From: Paenibacillus algorifonticola
Lineage (GTDB): Bacteria; Bacillota; Bacilli; Paenibacillales; Paenibacillaceae
Reading direction: 5' to 3'
Assembly (NCBI RefSeq): GCF_000971975.1
Contig: NZ_LAQO01000007.1
Span: 242,171 to 306,170, forward strand
Length of the DNA stretch: 64,000 nucleotides
The notes beneath the pieces are model-generated. The model saw nothing but the letters and a program-made list of their open reading frames with translations. It was not told the DNA's origin and searched no databases. A program made the position numbers and the translations under genes. Position 1 is the stretch's first letter. Every line of letters begins with the position of its first letter. Shown piece after piece: positions 8,492 through 17,165 of this stretch.

Positions 8492-10000
8492 TTAGCTTTC
8501 ATGCAATACGGAAGCAACCGCTTGCCTCCAGCCTTTGTACAGGCGATCGCTCTGGGCTTGCTCCATCACAGGCGAGTAAGCTCTGCGACTTGCACTAGCT
8601 GCGCTGCTTAATTGCTCAAGCAGTTGCAGCTCGCTCTCCCAGAAGCCTGTGCCTACGCCGCCCATATAGGCGGAGCCCATAGCGGAAAGCTCTGCTACGC
8701 TGGATTTAGCGACGGTTTGTCCGAGCATATCCGCCTGGAACTGCATGAGCACGGCATTGTCCGATGCTCCGCCATCGGCCCGCAGCCCTTTCAGGGCGAT
8801 GCCGGTCTCCGCCTGCATCAGTTCGGCAGCATCGCGCACCTGATACGCGATGCTTTCCAGGGCGGCGCGCACAATATGCGCCTTGCCCGTTCCCCGGCTC
8901 ATGCCGGTAATCGCCGCCCGGGCATGCGGCTTCCAATAGGGCGCTCCCAGCCCGACGAAGGCTGGAACAAGATAGACGCCGTCATTGCTTGGCGTCTCCT
9001 CAAGCAGCTGCTCCAGCTCGCTAAACGAGCTGAACAGCCCCAGATTATCCCGCACCCAGCGCATGCTGTCGCCGGAGGTGCGAATGACTGCTTCCAGCGC
9101 ATAGGTGATTTTGCCGCTGAGCCCCCAAGCAATGGCGAGCACCAGCCCATTGCTTGAAGCGACTGGCTTGCTGCCCACGTTCATCAGCACCGACGTTCCG
9201 GTGCCATAGGTCGCTTTCGCCATGCCGGGCTCCAGGCACAGCTGCCCGTAAAGCGCAGCCTGTGAATCACCTACGACGCCCGCAATCGGGATGCGCTCAG
9301 CGAATAAATCCGAGTCGTTCGTATAACCGAACCGCTCATCCGAGCATTTCACCTCGGGCAGCACAGCAGGCGGAATCCCGAACAGCTCGCATAATTCCAC
9401 ATCCCATTGCAGCGTGTGGATATTAAATAGTGAAGTCCTACTCGCATTCGTATAGTCGGTCGCATGCACTTCCCCGTCCGTCAGCTTCCACAGCAGCCAG
9501 CTGTCGATCGTACCGACGAGCAGCCTCCCTGCTGCGAGCAGCTCCTTGGCGCCAGCGGCATGCTCCAGCAGCCAGCCCCATTTTGCCGCTGAGAAATAAG
9601 GATCAAGCAGCAAGCCTGTCTTTGCCTGCACTAACGGCTCAAAGCCATCCGCCTTCAGTGCATCGCAGCGCTCCGCAGTACGCTGACACTGCCAGACGAT
9701 GGCGCGATAAACGGGCTGCCCCGTTTCCTTATCCCACATCACAGCGGTCTCCCGCTGATTCGTAATGGTAAGTGCCGCAAGCTCGCTCGCCACTATGCCT
9801 GCCGCTCGCAGTGCTTCCTTCGCTGTCCGCTTCACCTGCTCATAAATTTCCAGCGGATCATGCTCCACCCAGCCTGCTTGCGGATAATACTGCTTATGCT
9901 CCGCAGCGCTGCGGGACACAACCTCGCCCGCACGATTAATGACGAGCGCCTTCGTGCCGGAGGTGCTTTGATCAATCGTCAGCAGATAGCTTTTGTCCAT
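8492..10000 (-). CDS. FGGY-family carbohydrate kinase (GlpK-like)
   Basis: 502 residues, full length for the FGGY family of ATP-dependent sugar and polyol kinases. The N-terminal phosphate loop (LTIDQSTSGTKALV) and several GlpK-like motifs are present (ITNQRET, IVWQCQRT, GTIDSWLLWKLT). The context argues against glycerol kinase: it is the last gene of an operon with a split transketolase, a FucI-like isomerase and a glycoside hydrolase. In the known D-apiose transketolase route an FGGY kinase phosphorylates apulose, which I consider the best guess; xylulose or another ketose is possible. The start follows a GAGGGC ribosome site, 12 bp after the transketolase stop. Confidence 0.88.
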   Translation of the reverse strand: MDKSYLLTIDQSTSGTKALVINRAGEVVSRSAAEHKQYYPQAGWVEHDPLEIYEQVKRTAKEALRAAGIVASELAALTITNQRETAVMWDKETGQPVYRAIVWQCQRTAERCDALKADGFEPLVQAKTGLLLDPYFSAAKWGWLLEHAAGAKELLAAGRLLVGTIDSWLLWKLTDGEVHATDYTNASRTSLFNIHTLQWDVELCELFGIPPAVLPEVKCSDERFGYTNDSDLFAERIPIAGVVGDSQAALYGQLCLEPGMAKATYGTGTSVLMNVGSKPVASSNGLVLAIAWGLSGKITYALEAVIRTSGDSMRWVRDNLGLFSSFSELEQLLEETPSNDGVYLVPAFVGLGAPYWKPHARAAITGMSRGTGKAHIVRAALESIAYQVRDAAELMQAETGIALKGLRADGGASDNAVLMQFQADMLGQTVAKSSVAELSAMGSAYMGGVGTGFWESELQLLEQLSSAASASRRAYSPVMEQAQSDRLYKGWRQAVASVLHES

Positions 10001-10012
10001 GGCCGCTGCCCT

Positions 10013-10951
10013 CTACTTTCCCAGCATGCCTAGCGCAATCGCCTTTATATTGCTGCTGCTGATGCCATAATGCTCAAACACCTCGGACGTTTTGCCCGCA
10101 ATCGCCGGCTCATCGGGAATGCCCAAAATCCGCATTGGCACCGGATGCTGCTGCACAACCACCTCAGCGACCGCCGCGCCGAGACCGCCATGGATGCTGT
10201 GCTCCTCAACGGTAATGATGCCGCCCGTTTCCCGTGCAGCCCGCACAATCGCTTCCTCGTCAAGCGGCTTGATCGTATGCATATTCAGCACGCGTGCCGA
10301 CACGCCCGCTTCCGCCAGCTCCGCCTGCGCGTCCAGAGCGATTCTTACCGTTTCTCCCGTCGCGATAATCGTAATATCCGTGCCTTCACGCATCGTCACT
10401 GCCTTGCCGATGACAAACTCATAGTCATCCGACTCGTAGCTGTCTTCGACAGGATTACGCCCAATACGGACGTACACGCCGCCTTCATGCACGGCAAGCG
10501 CTTCGGTCATCCGCTTCGTCTCATGGCGATCCGCCGGCAAAATAATCGCCAGCCCTGGAATCGCCCGCGCTACGGCAATATCCTGCACCGAATGGTGCGA
10601 CATGCCGAGTGCGCCGTAGCTAACGCCGCCACTAATGCCAACCAGCTTCACATTCGTGCCGGAATAAGCGACATCGACTTTTATTTGTTCAATGCTGCGC
10701 ATGCTCAGGAAGCAGGCCGGTGACGTCACGAAGGGCTTTTTGCCGCTGTGGGCAAGACCTGCTGAGATGCCGACAATATTTTGCTCCGCGATGCCGACCT
10801 CTACAAACTGCTCGGGATAAGCATTCGCGAAAGGTGCCATTGCCGCCGAGCCGCGCGAATCGCTCGCCAGCACCATAATATCTTTATCCTCCTGCGCCAG
10901 CGTTAACAGCGTCTCGCAAATGACTTGCCGATTCGGTATTTTATTCGCCAT
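10013..10951 (-). CDS. Transketolase C-terminal subunit
   Basis: 312 residues covering the pyrimidine-binding and C-terminal domains of a two-subunit transketolase. Visible motifs: EQNIVGISAGLAHSGKKPF (the Glu that activates thiamine diphosphate), MSHHSVQDIAVARAIPGL and a C-terminal GGIITVEEHSIHGGLG. It starts 3 bp after the stop of the N-terminal subunit gene, so expression is coupled. Split transketolases with sugar-specific roles are known, including apulose-4-phosphate transketolase (AptA/AptB). Here the kinase, isomerase and hydrolase neighbours support a dedicated catabolic role rather than the general pentose phosphate pathway. Cytoplasmic. Confidence 0.92.
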   Translation of the reverse strand: MANKIPNRQVICETLLTLAQEDKDIMVLASDSRGSAAMAPFANAYPEQFVEVGIAEQNIVGISAGLAHSGKKPFVTSPACFLSMRSIEQIKVDVAYSGTNVKLVGISGGVSYGALGMSHHSVQDIAVARAIPGLAIILPADRHETKRMTEALAVHEGGVYVRIGRNPVEDSYESDDYEFVIGKAVTMREGTDITIIATGETVRIALDAQAELAEAGVSARVLNMHTIKPLDEEAIVRAARETGGIITVEEHSIHGGLGAAVAEVVVQQHPVPMRILGIPDEPAIAGKTSEVFEHYGISSSNIKAIALGMLGK

Positions 10952-10954
10952 CGC

Positions 10955-11818
10955 TTATTGCACCTGCCCTTCCTGTGTGTAGCTGCTGATGACGGCTTCA
11001 AGCTCGGCAAGCGCCTGCGCCAGCTCCGCATCATTAGGTACATGATGATGCCAATGCGGCACATTTTCAGCAAAAGAAACTCCTTTGCCCTTCACCGTAT
11101 TCGCCATGACAAGCGTCGGTTTGCCCGCCGCAGCTGGAGCAGCCTCGAATGCCTCTACAAGCGCACCCATGTCATTGCCATCGATCGAGACGACATGCCA
11201 GCCGAAAGCGGCCCATTTTTCCTCTAGCGGCTCCAGTCCCATGACCTCTTCCGTTGTACCGCTAATTTGCAGCCGATTGCGGTCGATAATGCCAACCAAA
11301 TTGTCGAGCTTATAATGTGCGCCAGCCATCGCTGCTTCCCAGACGGAGCCCTCCGCCTGCTCGCCGTCGCCCATTAAGCAAAATACACGGCTCGCTCTCG
11401 CATCCTTCTTCGCCGCAAGCGCCATGCCTACCGATATCGCCAGTCCGTGCCCTAGCGCACCCGTGTTCATCTCAATGCCCGGCACCTTGTTGTTCGGGTG
11501 GCCGATGAGCCTCGTTCCAAACTGACTAAACGTCGCAAGCTCCTCCTTCGGGAAAAAGCCGCGGTCGGCCAAAATGCACCACAATGATTCAACGGAATGG
11601 CCTTTGCTTGCAATAAAGCGGTCGCGCTCCTGCCATTTTGGCCGGGCTGGATCAATGTTCATAATTTTATAATATAAGGCCGTCAAAATATCCGTATTGC
11701 TCAATGAGCCGCCTGTATGCCCCGTTTTTGCACCGTGAATCATGCGCAGCAAATCCATCCGGATTTGTGCTGCCTTGCCTTTGAGCTCATTTATGCTGAT
11801 CGCTTTGTTGCTCCCCAT
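10955..11818 (-). CDS. Transketolase N-terminal subunit
   Basis: 287 residues forming the diphosphate-binding half of transketolase. The thiamine diphosphate motif GDGEQAEG...NRLQISG is present, and KTGHTGGSLSNTDILTALY and SKGHSVESLWCIL follow the family pattern. The frame is open 37 codons further upstream, but the ATG at 11818 has GGAGGGG six bases ahead and gives the normal N-terminus, so I use it. It partners the C-terminal subunit encoded directly downstream. Together they would transfer a two-carbon ketol unit, perhaps from apulose 4-phosphate to glyceraldehyde 3-phosphate; the substrate is inferred from context only. Confidence 0.92.
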   Translation of the reverse strand: MGSNKAISINELKGKAAQIRMDLLRMIHGAKTGHTGGSLSNTDILTALYYKIMNIDPARPKWQERDRFIASKGHSVESLWCILADRGFFPKEELATFSQFGTRLIGHPNNKVPGIEMNTGALGHGLAISVGMALAAKKDARASRVFCLMGDGEQAEGSVWEAAMAGAHYKLDNLVGIIDRNRLQISGTTEEVMGLEPLEEKWAAFGWHVVSIDGNDMGALVEAFEAAPAAAGKPTLVMANTVKGKGVSFAENVPHWHHHVPNDAELAQALAELEAVISSYTQEGQVQ

Positions 11819-11870
11819 TGAAAGCCCCTCCTCGTCCTTGTCCTCTACCTTGTTCCCGCTCTCGTTGCCG

Positions 11871-13304
11871 TTACAAGCCCGCGCCGCGCAGCCATGCCTG
11901 AATTTCCCGCTCTGTCGGATCAACGGCATCTGGCTTCAAGCCAGGAATATATTGACACGCTTCATACAGCGCTGGAATCGCATTGGCATGAATGCCGACG
12001 GAGTGGTGTACATAAGGGCCTTTGACCAATTTTTCTTCCCATAGCGGCCAATCATTGACCTCAACCCATACATACGAGCCGCGCGTATAAGGTCCTTGAA
12101 TGCCACGGGCTTTGCCCAAAAACAGCTGGTATTCGCCATGGTCGCCATCGAAGCGGGCCAGCGTCATGCCGCCGCCTTTAATTTCGCCCTCATGCGTTCC
12201 CGGCGAATGATCGTCAAACAGAAAGTGCTTGCGCAGCTTTGGCTTGTTCTCGACAGACAAGGAAACCGGGAAGTTGCCGCAATGAAACAGCAGCTCGCCG
12301 TTTGCATTTTCCGGATGGCGTACGGTCAAATCTGCAAAGAAGGTCGGATGCTGATTCATCGTTGCCGCCTGTACCATGACCGACGTAATAGCGCCATGAA
12401 TGTCCGTTTCGCAGGTCACTGGAATTTGCTCATCGGTGAGGATCGCATTCGCAAGGCAAGGCATGATGCCCATTGCATCCTGCAAGGAGGACCAGCATTG
12501 GATCGCGATTGCCGTGCTGCCGGTTTGCAGCGCATATTGCTTCATCGCAACCTTCAGCGCCGCAATACGGCGCACATCAGCCTCCGTAACCTCCGACCAG
12601 TCAAGCTTTGCTTTAATGTAGTCTATCGCTTCCGCAAGCTCCGAGCTGCTGCCCTTCTCAATGCGCTGCGAGGCGCGCTGAATGTCGACGAGCGTAATCG
12701 GATGAATCTCGATGCCGAACCGTTCCAGCAGCTCGCCTTCATTGCACATCATCGTCCAAAAGGAGGATGGGCGCGGCCCGATTTGCAAAATTCTTAAGGA
12801 GCGAAATTTGCGAACGACATTCGCCGCCGCAATAAAGTTTGTGAAGCCGCGCTCAAACACCGGATCATCGACTCGGGTGTTCGTCACATAGGTGAACGGA
12901 ACATTGAAGCGGCGCAGCACCTTGCCGGAAGCGAACAGCCCGCACTGGGTGTCGCGCAGCCGCATGCCGTCCTCAAGCGGCGACTCATCGCGAGGGCCCC
13001 ACAGCAGCACCGGCTTGCCAAGCGCCTTGCCTACACGGGCAACGGTATCTTCGGTGCCGAAGTTGCAATGCGGGAAAAACACCGCATCGACATTTTCACG
13101 CCGGAAATGCTCCGCAATCTCATCTGCGTTAATATGATCATCATAGAGCAGCCCCTCGCTGTTGAGACCCTCCAGGTCGACAATGTCTATATCCATGCCG
13201 AAGCTTTCGATTTTTTCCTTAATGAGCACCTTATACCGAAACGCATCCTCTGCACTAAACACAAACCGTCTTGTTGGCGCGTAGCCAAGCTTCAACTTTT
13301 TCAC
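11871..13304 (-). CDS. L-fucose/L-arabinose isomerase-like protein
   Basis: 477 residues with the architecture of the FucI/AraA superfamily: an N-terminal Rossmann-like part (INADEIAEHFRRENVDAVFF), a middle domain with FRSLRILQIGPRPSSFWTMM and CETDIHGAITSVMVQAATM, and a C-terminal barrel with HHSVGIHANAIPALYEACQY. The superfamily binds a divalent metal and interconverts aldoses and ketoses; some members act on non-sugar substrates. The GTG start follows AAGGGGGAG. In this operon it is a strong candidate for the aldose-to-ketose step before the kinase. The TIM-barrel protein at 7131-7982 is the competing candidate. Which does what cannot be told here. Confidence 0.82.
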   Translation of the reverse strand: MKKLKLGYAPTRRFVFSAEDAFRYKVLIKEKIESFGMDIDIVDLEGLNSEGLLYDDHINADEIAEHFRRENVDAVFFPHCNFGTEDTVARVGKALGKPVLLWGPRDESPLEDGMRLRDTQCGLFASGKVLRRFNVPFTYVTNTRVDDPVFERGFTNFIAAANVVRKFRSLRILQIGPRPSSFWTMMCNEGELLERFGIEIHPITLVDIQRASQRIEKGSSSELAEAIDYIKAKLDWSEVTEADVRRIAALKVAMKQYALQTGSTAIAIQCWSSLQDAMGIMPCLANAILTDEQIPVTCETDIHGAITSVMVQAATMNQHPTFFADLTVRHPENANGELLFHCGNFPVSLSVENKPKLRKHFLFDDHSPGTHEGEIKGGGMTLARFDGDHGEYQLFLGKARGIQGPYTRGSYVWVEVNDWPLWEEKLVKGPYVHHSVGIHANAIPALYEACQYIPGLKPDAVDPTEREIQAWLRGAGL

Positions 13305-13348
13305 TGCTGACTCCCCCTTGTTGACTCGTAATGTTCGATTAGGCCAAG

Positions 13349-15148
13349 CTATTCTCCGTTCATATCTGCGCGCCGCATTTGGATCGCCATGTAAGGCTTG
13401 CCCGGCAGCTCAATGCGGAACGTTCCTTCATAGGTACCAGCCTGCTTGGTCACCGTCATGCTCCACGTATCCAGCACCTCTACCTCATACGCGATGCCCG
13501 GCTTCATCGTAAAATTCCGGTAGCGCGGCTGATTAAAGCCGTAATAAAACAAATAATAAGTGTCGGCAATGCCCGCCGATGGGGCATCCCACTCCGACAG
13601 CAGCGGATTCAAGCCCTGCTCCGGCCCTTCCTCCAGCACCTTTTTCAGAAAAGCAATCCGCTCCGGACTCGTGCCATGCAGCTTGCCGCCCTTCGACCAC
13701 CACAAAATGTCCTCCGGGTGCAAATACGTCTCCCCATGACCGACATAGCCGCCGCGAACCGCACCTTCCCAGAAACGGCGCACCATCTCCTCGCCCGAAA
13801 TATTGCCCCAGCCCATATCGATGTCGCCTTCATAACCACATTCGTCAATGACGATCGGCTTGTTCCATTCCTTGCGCCACTGGTCGGTGTTTTCCGCTGT
13901 CCGGTAAACATCCACCCGCTGGACGCTGCAATGCGTCACCCAAGGACGGGTATAGTCATAAAAGCCAAAGCAGTTGTGAATCGAGATGAGGTGCCCATAT
14001 GGGTCATCGCCGGTCACGATCTGGGCAAAACGCTCCCAATCCGACTCCTCCTTCGCCCACATCAGGTCGTATTCATTCGCGAGCGACCACCAGACGTTGC
14101 GGTAAGCCGCCAGACGCGCCGTAATATAGCGCAAGTAGCGGTCATCCGCCGCCTTCGGCATTTCTGAAAAGCCCCAACGGTCATACGCATGGAATAAAAT
14201 CAAATCCGCTTCAATGCCCAGCTTGCCTAAATCCGCAATCCGCTGCTCCAAATGGCGGAAATACGCCGGATTAAAGCGCGTGAAGTCCCATTGTCCATCT
14301 GCCAAGCGCTCAAACGGATAAAGCGGGGGTTCATTATCATTAAAGAGGTAAGCTTTGGGAAATACGCACATCCGCAGCTTGTTGAAAGGCGTCTGCGCGA
14401 GCGTAGCGAGCGTCTGCTCCTCCAGCTCCTGCCCCTGATGCGTCCACGCATAACAGGTTGTTCCTACAGGCAAATAACGGCTGCCATCCTCGTAGGCAAA
14501 ATGATATGTGTCCGCTACCCGCACCGGACCGTGGTTCCCCGCTTCGGCGCTGCCGCAGACAAAGCTGCCGGCTATGCCGTTCATGGCGCGGATGCTGCTG
14601 CTTGTGCGGTAGCGCCACTCGCCCTCGGCATCTGGCATAAAGCGCACGCGATAGATGCCGTCGCCGTCATAGAAGCCTTGGGCAGTCAGGCTTCTATCGC
14701 CTTGGCTGAACACGGCGCTGATCGCCGCGTCCGTGAAAGGATTGCCATGGGCCGGGCCATGAAGCTCCAGCTCATATACGCTCCAGCGCGCCGCTTCATC
14801 AGGCGCAAGCAGCTTTGCCGATCCCTCAGCCTCTAACGGTGCCCCCGCCGCGGACTGTGCTGCTAATGCTTCCTGGCTTTCATTGCCTAAAGCAGAGGCA
14901 GCCTCCTGTGCTGCATCATCCTCGGTTACGTATTCAACGCCTGCAAGCTCACCCAGCACCTTCGCCACCCATTCCGGTGAGCGCATTAAGGCTTGGTTTG
15001 AGGTTGCAAAGATTGGCAAAGTGCGCATTTTGATAAAAGAAAGATAAGGTGAATGCTCCAATTCAGGAGCATGCTTCAGCAAAACCTTCCGCCCCTCCGG
15101 GCTCGCCCAAATATATCCGATCTTGGTTTCCTCACTAAAAATCATCAT
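13349..15148 (-). CDS. DUF5060/DUF4038/DUF5605 glycoside hydrolase (apiosidase-like)
   Basis: 599 residues. After an N-terminal segment (1-140) comes an Ig-like DUF5060 domain (about 140-220, WSVYELELHGPAHGNPFTDA), then a clan GH-A TIM barrel of the DUF4038/GH140-like type with acid/base Glu in NVWWSLANEYDLMW and nucleophile Glu in PIVIDECGYEGD, and a DUF5605 beta domain at the C-terminus. GH140 enzymes release apiose from rhamnogalacturonan II (known). No signal peptide, so it acts on imported oligosaccharides. AGGAGG precedes two adjacent ATGs. It is first in the operon that continues with the isomerase, transketolase and kinase genes. Confidence 0.82.
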   Translation of the reverse strand: MMIFSEETKIGYIWASPEGRKVLLKHAPELEHSPYLSFIKMRTLPIFATSNQALMRSPEWVAKVLGELAGVEYVTEDDAAQEAASALGNESQEALAAQSAAGAPLEAEGSAKLLAPDEAARWSVYELELHGPAHGNPFTDAAISAVFSQGDRSLTAQGFYDGDGIYRVRFMPDAEGEWRYRTSSSIRAMNGIAGSFVCGSAEAGNHGPVRVADTYHFAYEDGSRYLPVGTTCYAWTHQGQELEEQTLATLAQTPFNKLRMCVFPKAYLFNDNEPPLYPFERLADGQWDFTRFNPAYFRHLEQRIADLGKLGIEADLILFHAYDRWGFSEMPKAADDRYLRYITARLAAYRNVWWSLANEYDLMWAKEESDWERFAQIVTGDDPYGHLISIHNCFGFYDYTRPWVTHCSVQRVDVYRTAENTDQWRKEWNKPIVIDECGYEGDIDMGWGNISGEEMVRRFWEGAVRGGYVGHGETYLHPEDILWWSKGGKLHGTSPERIAFLKKVLEEGPEQGLNPLLSEWDAPSAGIADTYYLFYYGFNQPRYRNFTMKPGIAYEVEVLDTWSMTVTKQAGTYEGTFRIELPGKPYMAIQMRRADMNGE

Positions 15149-15187
15149 CGCATCCTCCTATTGGCTGCTGCTTTTAGCCTATTATAA

Positions 15188-15208
15188 GTTTAGTTAAAGA
15201 AACTAAAC
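15188..15208. promoter_or_regulatory. LacI-type operator candidate 1
   Basis: Perfect 8-bp inverted repeat GTTTAGTT/AACTAAAC with a 5-bp spacer, just upstream of the glycoside hydrolase gene. A further ACTAAAC/GCTAAAC half-site series runs to about 15220. It fits repression of the catabolic operon by the divergent LacI protein. Confidence 0.6.
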
Positions 15209-15308
15209 TAAACGCTAAACGATTGATGGACTTTTCCTGCATTCATATCCCCAATTTAGCAGCAAAACGACGTCCAGTCAATAAGTTTATATAAATAAAA
15301 CGCTTTAA

Positions 15309-15339
15309 TTTAGTATATTAACTAAATAATTTAGCTAAA
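15309..15339. promoter_or_regulatory. LacI-type operator candidates 2 and 3
   Basis: TTTAGT-6 bp-ACTAAA (15309-15326) is followed at once by the perfect palindrome TTTAGCTAAA (15330-15339). They share the TTTAG/CTAAA half-site with the other candidates in this 281-bp divergent region. Confidence 0.6.
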
Positions 15340-15378
15340 CCACGATTGCGCATTGCAATTAATGCGCGCTGGATATAC

Positions 15379-15396
15379 ACTAAACTTACTAAACTA
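15379..15396. promoter_or_regulatory. LacI-type operator candidate 4, near lacI-like start
   Basis: Tandem ACTAAACT repeats (15379-15386 and about 15389-15396) lie where the LacI-like gene's transcript should start, beside a weak TTGCAA/TATACA promoter-like pair (15353-15379, 15-bp spacing). This suggests autoregulation. Confidence 0.4.
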
Positions 15397-15429
15397 ACGG
15401 CTTGAGGCTTGAAGGGAGATTAACCTATT

Positions 15430-16497
15430 GTGAAAATGGAAGACATCGCCGCCCTTGCAGGCGTATCGAAATCAGCAGTTTCGCTTGCTTTCAGCGGCAA
15501 GCCGGGAATCGGACAGGAAACCCGCGAGCGTATTTTGCAGGTTGCCAAGGAAAATGGCTACTTGCCTAAAACGCGAGCCGCGCAGCCGGAAGCCTCCAGC
15601 AAATCGCTGACCTTTCTCGTTTTAGCCAACTCCGGCATTGTACTGGAGCAATATTATCAGCAGCCTTTTTTCCGCGAGCTCATTCACTACATAGAGGTGC
15701 GGTGCCGTGCCAAGGGCTATTCGCTGCTGTTTACGTCGATTGACGTCAACGCTTTTTCCAGTGACAGCCATGCCTTGGCGGAGGATATCCGCAGCGAAGG
15801 CGTCATTTTGCTCGGCACGAACCTCGATAGGGGGCAAATTGCAAGCTTGGCTGACCGCTTGCCCGCGCAGCTGGTTGTGCTTGATACCTGCTTTGAAACG
15901 CTTCCCGTCCATTTCATTGCGATTAACAATGTGATGGGCGGTTACCAGGCGGGTGAGCATCTATGCCAGCTTGGCCACGAGCATATCGGCTATTTGGCTT
16001 CCAATGTGCGGATTAGCAATTTTGATGATCGGCGCAAAGGGTTTTTGTCCGCTTTAGAGGAGCGGGGATTGTCGATCGACGAGAACGATATTTTCTCCGT
16101 TGCCCCGACGATAACCTCATTTCAGGAGGAGCTGAAAAATCAGCTCGCCGCCTATCAAGCTGCCGGCCGCCTGCTCCCGACCGCATTTTTCTGCGAGTGC
16201 GACTATATCGCGATCAGCGCCATTAAGACGCTGACCGACCTTGGATTCCGCGTTCCAGAGGACACATCTGTCGTTGGCTTCGACAACATTTCCGAGGCGC
16301 GAATTGTTTCGCCGGAGCTCACGACCGTTCATGTTGAAAAAGAGCGCATGGCCCATTTGGCCGTCGATTTGGCGATTGAAGCCATTGAACAGGACCATGC
16401 GGTCAAAACCAAAATTGCCGTCGACACGCAGTTTATCGTACGCCACTCGTCCAGCGCGCCATCCACTGCTGCGGTTTTGTCCAAACCAACCATGTAA
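15430..16497 (+). CDS. LacI-family transcriptional regulator
   Basis: 355 residues. The N-terminal helix-turn-helix is clear (MEDIAALAGVSKSAVSLAF), followed by a periplasmic-binding-like effector domain (FLVLANSGIVLEQYYQ, later VVGFDNISEARIVSPELTT). The GTG at 15430 follows GAAGGGAGA. It is divergent from the glycoside hydrolase-isomerase-transketolase-kinase operon, and several matching palindromes lie between them. It most likely represses that operon until a sugar such as apiose or a derivative binds. A terminator follows 50 bp after the stop. Confidence 0.93.
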   Translation: MKMEDIAALAGVSKSAVSLAFSGKPGIGQETRERILQVAKENGYLPKTRAAQPEASSKSLTFLVLANSGIVLEQYYQQPFFRELIHYIEVRCRAKGYSLLFTSIDVNAFSSDSHALAEDIRSEGVILLGTNLDRGQIASLADRLPAQLVVLDTCFETLPVHFIAINNVMGGYQAGEHLCQLGHEHIGYLASNVRISNFDDRRKGFLSALEERGLSIDENDIFSVAPTITSFQEELKNQLAAYQAAGRLLPTAFFCECDYIAISAIKTLTDLGFRVPEDTSVVGFDNISEARIVSPELTTVHVEKERMAHLAVDLAIEAIEQDHAVKTKIAVDTQFIVRHSSSAPSTAAVLSKPTM

Positions 16498-16549
16498 GCT
16501 TTCACAAAACAGTGCCGGTTCAGCAGCCTATCTATGTCGATCTATGACG

Positions 16550-16599
16550 AATAGCCCTTCCAGGAACGCGTAGAGCGAGAGCCAGGAGGGCTATTTTTT
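16550..16599 (+). terminator. Intrinsic terminator after LacI-like gene
   Basis: A 9-bp stem AATAGCCCT/AGGGCTATT (16550-16558 with 16587-16595) followed by six T residues. Confidence 0.8.
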
Positions 16600-16644
16600 C
16601 AACCTATTTTGCATTTGCATGATTAAGCAGCTTGTTTAGATCAA

Positions 16645-17150
16645 CTAGGGTGTGTATGCAAAACTGAGTCGACCTACTGCTCCTTGCTTAGCGCTTACTG
16701 AGGCCAATCTCATCTGACGCTTCAAGGCCGGGGAACCGCAGCCTGCGATTGTTGCTGAGGCCACGCTGCTCGGGACGCTCACTTCTTTTTTTGAAGGACT
16801 GAGGTTCCGCTATTCTGGCTTTTGATCCGAATTCAAGCCTTAAGCGGACAGGAAATCTGTTATCGCCCTCCTCATCCCGGCAAAATGGCCATTTGCAGCG
16901 CATTAGCGGCTCCTGAGTCCGCAAGCTGTGCCATAACCCGTGATCCCGTTGAAATAGCGGCTTCTGTGTCCACCATGTCTATCCTTGTTCAGGGTGTAAC
17001 GGGTTAACCCCTTAAACGAAGAGCACGGAGCTGCCTTTCGCTACGTATGCTCACCTTAATGAGGGGTGACATTCCCGGTAGTAGCGGGATTATGTTTGAC
17101 GCTAAATTCGATCAGCATCTGGCTCGCTTACGTTTGCATACACGCCCTAG
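16645..17150. repeat. 506-bp non-coding element with terminal inverted repeats, copy 1
   Basis: The ends are 18-bp inverted repeats, CTAGGGTGTGTATGCAAA at 16645-16662 and its complement with one mismatch at 17133-17150. No ORF inside looks like a transposase. The right half (about 16800-17150, read on the minus strand) is closely similar to the sequence from 63679 to the window's right edge, which begins with the same CTAGGG terminus in the opposite orientation. Two dispersed copies with terminal inverted repeats and no transposase fit a MITE-like mobile element. It ends 16 bp from the stop of the GH35-like gene. No clear target duplication is visible. Confidence 0.7.
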
Positions 17151-17165
17151 GCACAGCTGCGCCTT

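Noticed and set aside
12096..12797. 233-codon plus-strand frame opposite the FucI-like gene
   Set aside because: Arises from codon bias of the true gene; product is Arg/Leu-rich without domains.
16822..17007. 61-codon frame with a counterpart at 63766-63963
   Set aside because: The two products look alike only because both DNA copies of the dispersed element are similar; no ribosome site and changes are not biased to silent positions as far as I can judge.
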